This document shows, piece by piece, positions 61,393 to 64,000 of a stretch of 64,000 nucleotides of DNA. The DNA comes from Planctomycetota bacterium. GTDB taxonomy: Bacteria; Planctomycetota; UBA1135; GCA-002686595. The translations under genes were made by a program, and so were the position numbers. The notes below the pieces were generated by a model that worked only from the letters and a program-made list of their open reading frames with translations, did not search any database and was not told the DNA's origin. The DNA lies in contig JAEUHY010000059.1 of the NCBI GenBank assembly GCA_016795325.1, forward strand, positions 124,001-188,000. The letters run 5' to 3'. Each line of letters starts with the position of its first letter. Position 1 is the first letter of the stretch.

Positions 61393-63096
61393 TCAGACGA
61401 CGACTCGCCAGATGTGCGCGGCGCGCGCGGCGTAGTGGCGGCTGCGCTGGCGGATCGACTCTGAGGTCCACGAATCGCCCGCGATCTGTCGGGGAAGCTC
61501 GTAGGCGCTGCGCGAGTAGAGCTCCAACTTGCTCTGGAACGCCGAACGGTCGGCTTCGCGGTTGAGCTTGCGCTCAAGCGGCACGTAGTTGCCGATCCGG
61601 CTCACGCAGCGCTCGTGCTCCTCCAGCGTGAGCTCCATGTCCTCTGCGTGGGTCGCCGGGAGGATGTGTTCGATGCTGAAGCTGTCGGTTTCCCAATCGA
61701 CATCGCGCTTCGAAGCATCCTTCTCCAGTTCAGCGAGTAGGTAGCGCAGCAGTTTCTTGCGAACTCCCGCAGCCGGGAGCGCAAGGTCGGCGAAGGCCGA
61801 CTCGAACTCCGCGTCATCGCCGTAGATGTTCCGCGCCTCCCGCGCGACGTCCGTGGCGCTGAACGACGGCGCGGCGTTGGCTTCGACTGCGGCGCGATTC
61901 CACGCGCGGTAGATGTCGCCGGTGTTGAGTCGCAACACTACGCTGGCGCGGAGCGTGTACACGCTGAAGATGCGGAACAGGCGCTCCAACTCCGCAGGGC
62001 GCGCCTCGAGCCGAGGCGCCATCACGAGCGCTGCCGGTCGATACTGGCTCGCTCCCAGCACATCGAGCACGCGCGCCCACTTCCGCGCGCCGTCGAGGCC
62101 CGTCCAGCGGTCATCGTCGGGATCGAGCAGGGCGGCGTACCAGTCCGCGACGCGCGTCAGATCGCGGACGAACACGAACGCGTCGCCGGGCGACCTGACC
62201 GCGTCGCGAATGCGCCGAAAAACGTCCCGCTTGGAGACGTTGAGCGCCTGAGTGTTCGCGTGGTGGTGCAGCAGGTCAGCCAACTGGTCGAGGGAGACCA
62301 GCGCGGTCAGTGCGTCCCACTGCCGCTTGAGCTCCTCGAGGTCGTGCGGGCCTCCGGCTGCCGCCCGTGAGAAGAGGAAGTTCTTCACGAGATCCGCGGT
62401 GCCGAGCGCCACTCCGCGGGCGTTGAGCGTTTCGAACACCGTGTACGCCGCGGCCTCGTCGTCCACGACGATCTCGATGAACACTAGCCGTCGCGCGAGC
62501 GTCTCCATGAACTCGGCCAGGGCCTTGCCATTGCGCAGTGAAGCGAAGTGCTCGGCGACGCGCTCGCGGTAGTAGCCCCGAGACTCCCAGAGCTGGCGGG
62601 CGGAGCCCTTCAGTCGCCGGGTGTTGACCGGGGCCACGCCGTTCACGATCGCCGATTGGAAGAAGTCGTCGTCGTCGCGGTTGAGCGTCAATCGACTGGC
62701 GTGCGCGAGCGAGCGCGGATCGCGCGGAGCGATCAAGCGCTCGCGGTAGAGCGCGGCGCGCTGGCGGTTGTCCTCGGCGTCGAGTCCCTCGTCGGCCCAG
62801 TCCTCCAGTTGCCGGATGAGCGCCAGGGCAACGATGGTCAGGGTCGAGAGGCGCTGCTGCCCGTCGATCACCTCGTACACGTCCGACTCGCCTCCCGCAC
62901 GGCGCAGGACCACTGCGCCGAGGTAGTGGTCGTCGCCGGAAGTCACCGCGCGCAGGACGTCGGTCCACAGATCCTGCCACTCGGTCTGCGTCCACGAATA
63001 GTTGCGCTGAAACGGCAACACAACGTACTTTCGCTCGCCAGAGAGCAGCTCGCCAAGCGACAGCGTCCTCGTCCGCAGCGCATCGCGGATCGTCAC
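61393..63096 (-). CDS. DUF262/DUF1524 protein (GmrSD-like)
   Basis: 567 aa from a GTG at 63094-63096. Residues 20-90 contain F-Q-R-N-Y-S-W and V-I-D-G-Q-Q-R-L-S-T-L (DUF262 NTP-site, 76-86); the C-terminal part has S-I-E-H-I-L-P-A-T-H and I-G-N-Y-V-P-L-E-R-K-L-N, the HNH-like DUF1524 nuclease. This is the architecture of GmrSD-type type IV restriction enzymes, which cut modified phage DNA; many family members have other or unproven roles. Single, no toxin or methylase partner nearby. The start is in a normal GC region, and it is the only defence candidate seen. Confidence 0.83.
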   Translation of the reverse strand: MTIRDALRTRTLSLGELLSGERKYVVLPFQRNYSWTQTEWQDLWTDVLRAVTSGDDHYLGAVVLRRAGGESDVYEVIDGQQRLSTLTIVALALIRQLEDWADEGLDAEDNRQRAALYRERLIAPRDPRSLAHASRLTLNRDDDDFFQSAIVNGVAPVNTRRLKGSARQLWESRGYYRERVAEHFASLRNGKALAEFMETLARRLVFIEIVVDDEAAAYTVFETLNARGVALGTADLVKNFLFSRAAAGGPHDLEELKRQWDALTALVSLDQLADLLHHHANTQALNVSKRDVFRRIRDAVRSPGDAFVFVRDLTRVADWYAALLDPDDDRWTGLDGARKWARVLDVLGASQYRPAALVMAPRLEARPAELERLFRIFSVYTLRASVVLRLNTGDIYRAWNRAAVEANAAPSFSATDVAREARNIYGDDAEFESAFADLALPAAGVRKKLLRYLLAELEKDASKRDVDWETDSFSIEHILPATHAEDMELTLEEHERCVSRIGNYVPLERKLNREADRSAFQSKLELYSRSAYELPRQIAGDSWTSESIRQRSRHYAARAAHIWRVVV

Positions 63097-63191
63097 GGCC
63101 GAGACTCTACCGCGCTCGGGTCTGCAACGCCGAGCCACGCGGCGCCGCCGTCCGTTCGGCGCTATCTTCTCCGCCCCAACAAGGCGCGCAG

Positions 63192-64000
63192 ATGAGCACA
63201 AATCGAGTGGCAGTGGTCGAGCAACGGCTCGATGAGGCGGTGAAGAGCACGGCGCCCGCGCCGCGGCGGCTGGCGGCGAAGGAGTCGCTGCGGCCCGGCG
63301 GCGGGCTCACGGCGCGCAAGGCGCTCGAGCTGTTCGAGGACCAGGCGCTGTCGCGCGCGCTCGACGTCACGTCGCGCGAGCTCAAGCGCACGAACCAGAG
63401 CTTCTACACGATCGGAAGCGCGGGCCATGAGAACAACGCGGTGGTGGGCGCGTTGCTCGAGCTGCACGACCCGTGCTTCCTGCACTATCGCTCAGGCGGA
63501 CTGATGATGGCGCGTGCGCGGCGGCAGGCGGGCTCGACGCCGGCCTTCGACACGCTGCTCAGCTTCTGCGCCTCGAGCGAGGATCCGGCGAGCGGCGGTC
63601 GCCACAAGGTGTGGGGGAGCCGCGCGCTGTGGGTTCCGCCGCAGACCAGCACGATCGCGTCGCATTTGCCCAAAGCCGTGGGCCTGGCGATCTCGATCGC
63701 GCGCGCGCGGCGCCTGGGCGTGGACAACGATCTGCGCGGCGACTCGATCGTGTGCTGCTCCTTCGGCGACGCGTCGGCGAACCACTGCACCGCGCTCGCG
63801 GGCTTCACGTTTGCGCGCTACGCGGCCAAGCAGGGCGCGCCCTGCCCGATCCTGTTCCTGTGCGAGGACAACGGCATCGGCATCAGCGTCGCGACGCCGA
63901 ACAACTGGATCGCCGAGACGTTCTCGAACCAGCCCAATCTCGCGTACTTCCGCGCGGCGGGTGAGATCGACGAGGTGTACGACTCGGTGGCGGCCGCGAT
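63192..64000 (+). CDS. 2-oxoacid dehydrogenase E1 alpha-like protein (cut by window edge)
   Basis: Frame open from ATG 63192 to the window edge (269 codons). TPP-dependent E1 features: G-H-E-N-N-A-V-V-G-A-L, Y-R-S-G-G-L-M-M-A-R, S-H-L-P-K-A-V-G-L-A, G-D-A-S-A-N-H-C-T-A-L-A-G-F (Mg/TPP loop) and L-F-L-C-E-D-N-G-I-G-I-S-V-A-T-P. Most like branched-chain 2-oxoacid dehydrogenase E1 alpha; the end of the protein is outside the window, so fusion to E1 beta cannot be excluded. Confidence 0.9.
   Translation, partial: MSTNRVAVVEQRLDEAVKSTAPAPRRLAAKESLRPGGGLTARKALELFEDQALSRALDVTSRELKRTNQSFYTIGSAGHENNAVVGALLELHDPCFLHYRSGGLMMARARRQAGSTPAFDTLLSFCASSEDPASGGRHKVWGSRALWVPPQTSTIASHLPKAVGLAISIARARRLGVDNDLRGDSIVCCSFGDASANHCTALAGFTFARYAAKQGAPCPILFLCEDNGIGISVATPNNWIAETFSNQPNLAYFRAAGEIDEVYDSVAAA

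Overview
This is a high-GC (roughly two-thirds G+C by eye) bacterial chromosome segment. Its gene content points to the phylum Planctomycetota. The evidence is a PVC-type CxxCH cytochrome/dehydrogenase flanked by Tat-exported TIM-barrel proteins (14.3-19.4 kb), a Ser/Thr kinase with a TPR-like C-terminal region, an ECF sigma factor fused to a membrane-anchored beta-domain array, a prepilin-like operon, and secreted proteins ending in a calcium-binding-like D-C-N-x-N-G-x-P-D tail. No rRNA, tRNA, CRISPR array, insertion sequence or phage gene was recognised. Coding density is very high, with many 1-20 nt overlaps (ATGA, GTGA, TGATG) and frequent GTG/TTG starts.

Layout. 0-6.7 kb: start of a DUF4382-type lipoprotein (cut by the window edge), membrane-tethered ECF sigma factor, Ser/Thr kinase. 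6.7-13.3 kb: zinc-ribbon membrane protein, four-gene prepilin-like operon, DUF2959-type lipoprotein, BtuF-like metal-receptor protein, SRPBCC protein. 13.3-20.3 kb: ParA ATPase; sugar-catabolism-like trio (Tat TIM barrel, CxxCH dehydrogenase with HEAT repeats, hydroxypyruvate-isomerase-like protein); small membrane protein; FMN reductase. 20.3-29.1 kb (mostly minus): beta-helix exoprotein with a single-base frameshift, regulatory-like-domain protein, ispH plus 2Fe-2S ferredoxin, two membrane proteins (one DUF2167), DEAD-box helicase. 29.2-35.5 kb: exonuclease III, two exported proteins of unknown function, LON-domain and SirB1/transglutaminase-like pair. 35.6-44.8 kb: a long plus-strand metabolic block: thiolase, 3-hydroxyacyl-CoA dehydrogenase, two cyclophilins, enoyl-CoA hydratase, terminator, second thiolase, a one-chain aconitase-family enzyme with the swivel domain first, and an isocitrate/isopropylmalate dehydrogenase, closed by a strong hairpin. 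44.9-50.1 kb (minus): a flippase-like/methyltransferase fusion with a GT-C-like membrane protein, a 747-nt gap without a gene, and another membrane protein. 50.3-53.1 kb: PadR repressor with a well-formed promoter and CTAG palindrome, an orphan permease-prefix protein, and a secreted hydrolase. 53.2-56.5 kb (minus): two paralogous sulfatase-fold lipoproteins lacking the formylglycine motif, separated by a 29-bp tandem repeat. 56.6-61.4 kb: OlsB-like and OlsA-like acyltransferases (ornithine lipid), DinB-like, NRDE, and a DedA/ATP-grasp fusion. 61.4-64 kb: a DUF262/DUF1524 (GmrSD-like) protein and the start of a 2-oxoacid dehydrogenase E1.

The most unusual content is a set of fusions that join a membrane lipid-transporter-like domain to a soluble enzyme (flippase-like domain + methyltransferase; DedA + ATP-grasp). 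One of these lies in an operon with ornithine-lipid-type acyltransferases, which suggests a lipid-modification system. The membrane-tethered sigma factor and the Thr-nucleophile 'sulfatase' pair are also worth a second look.
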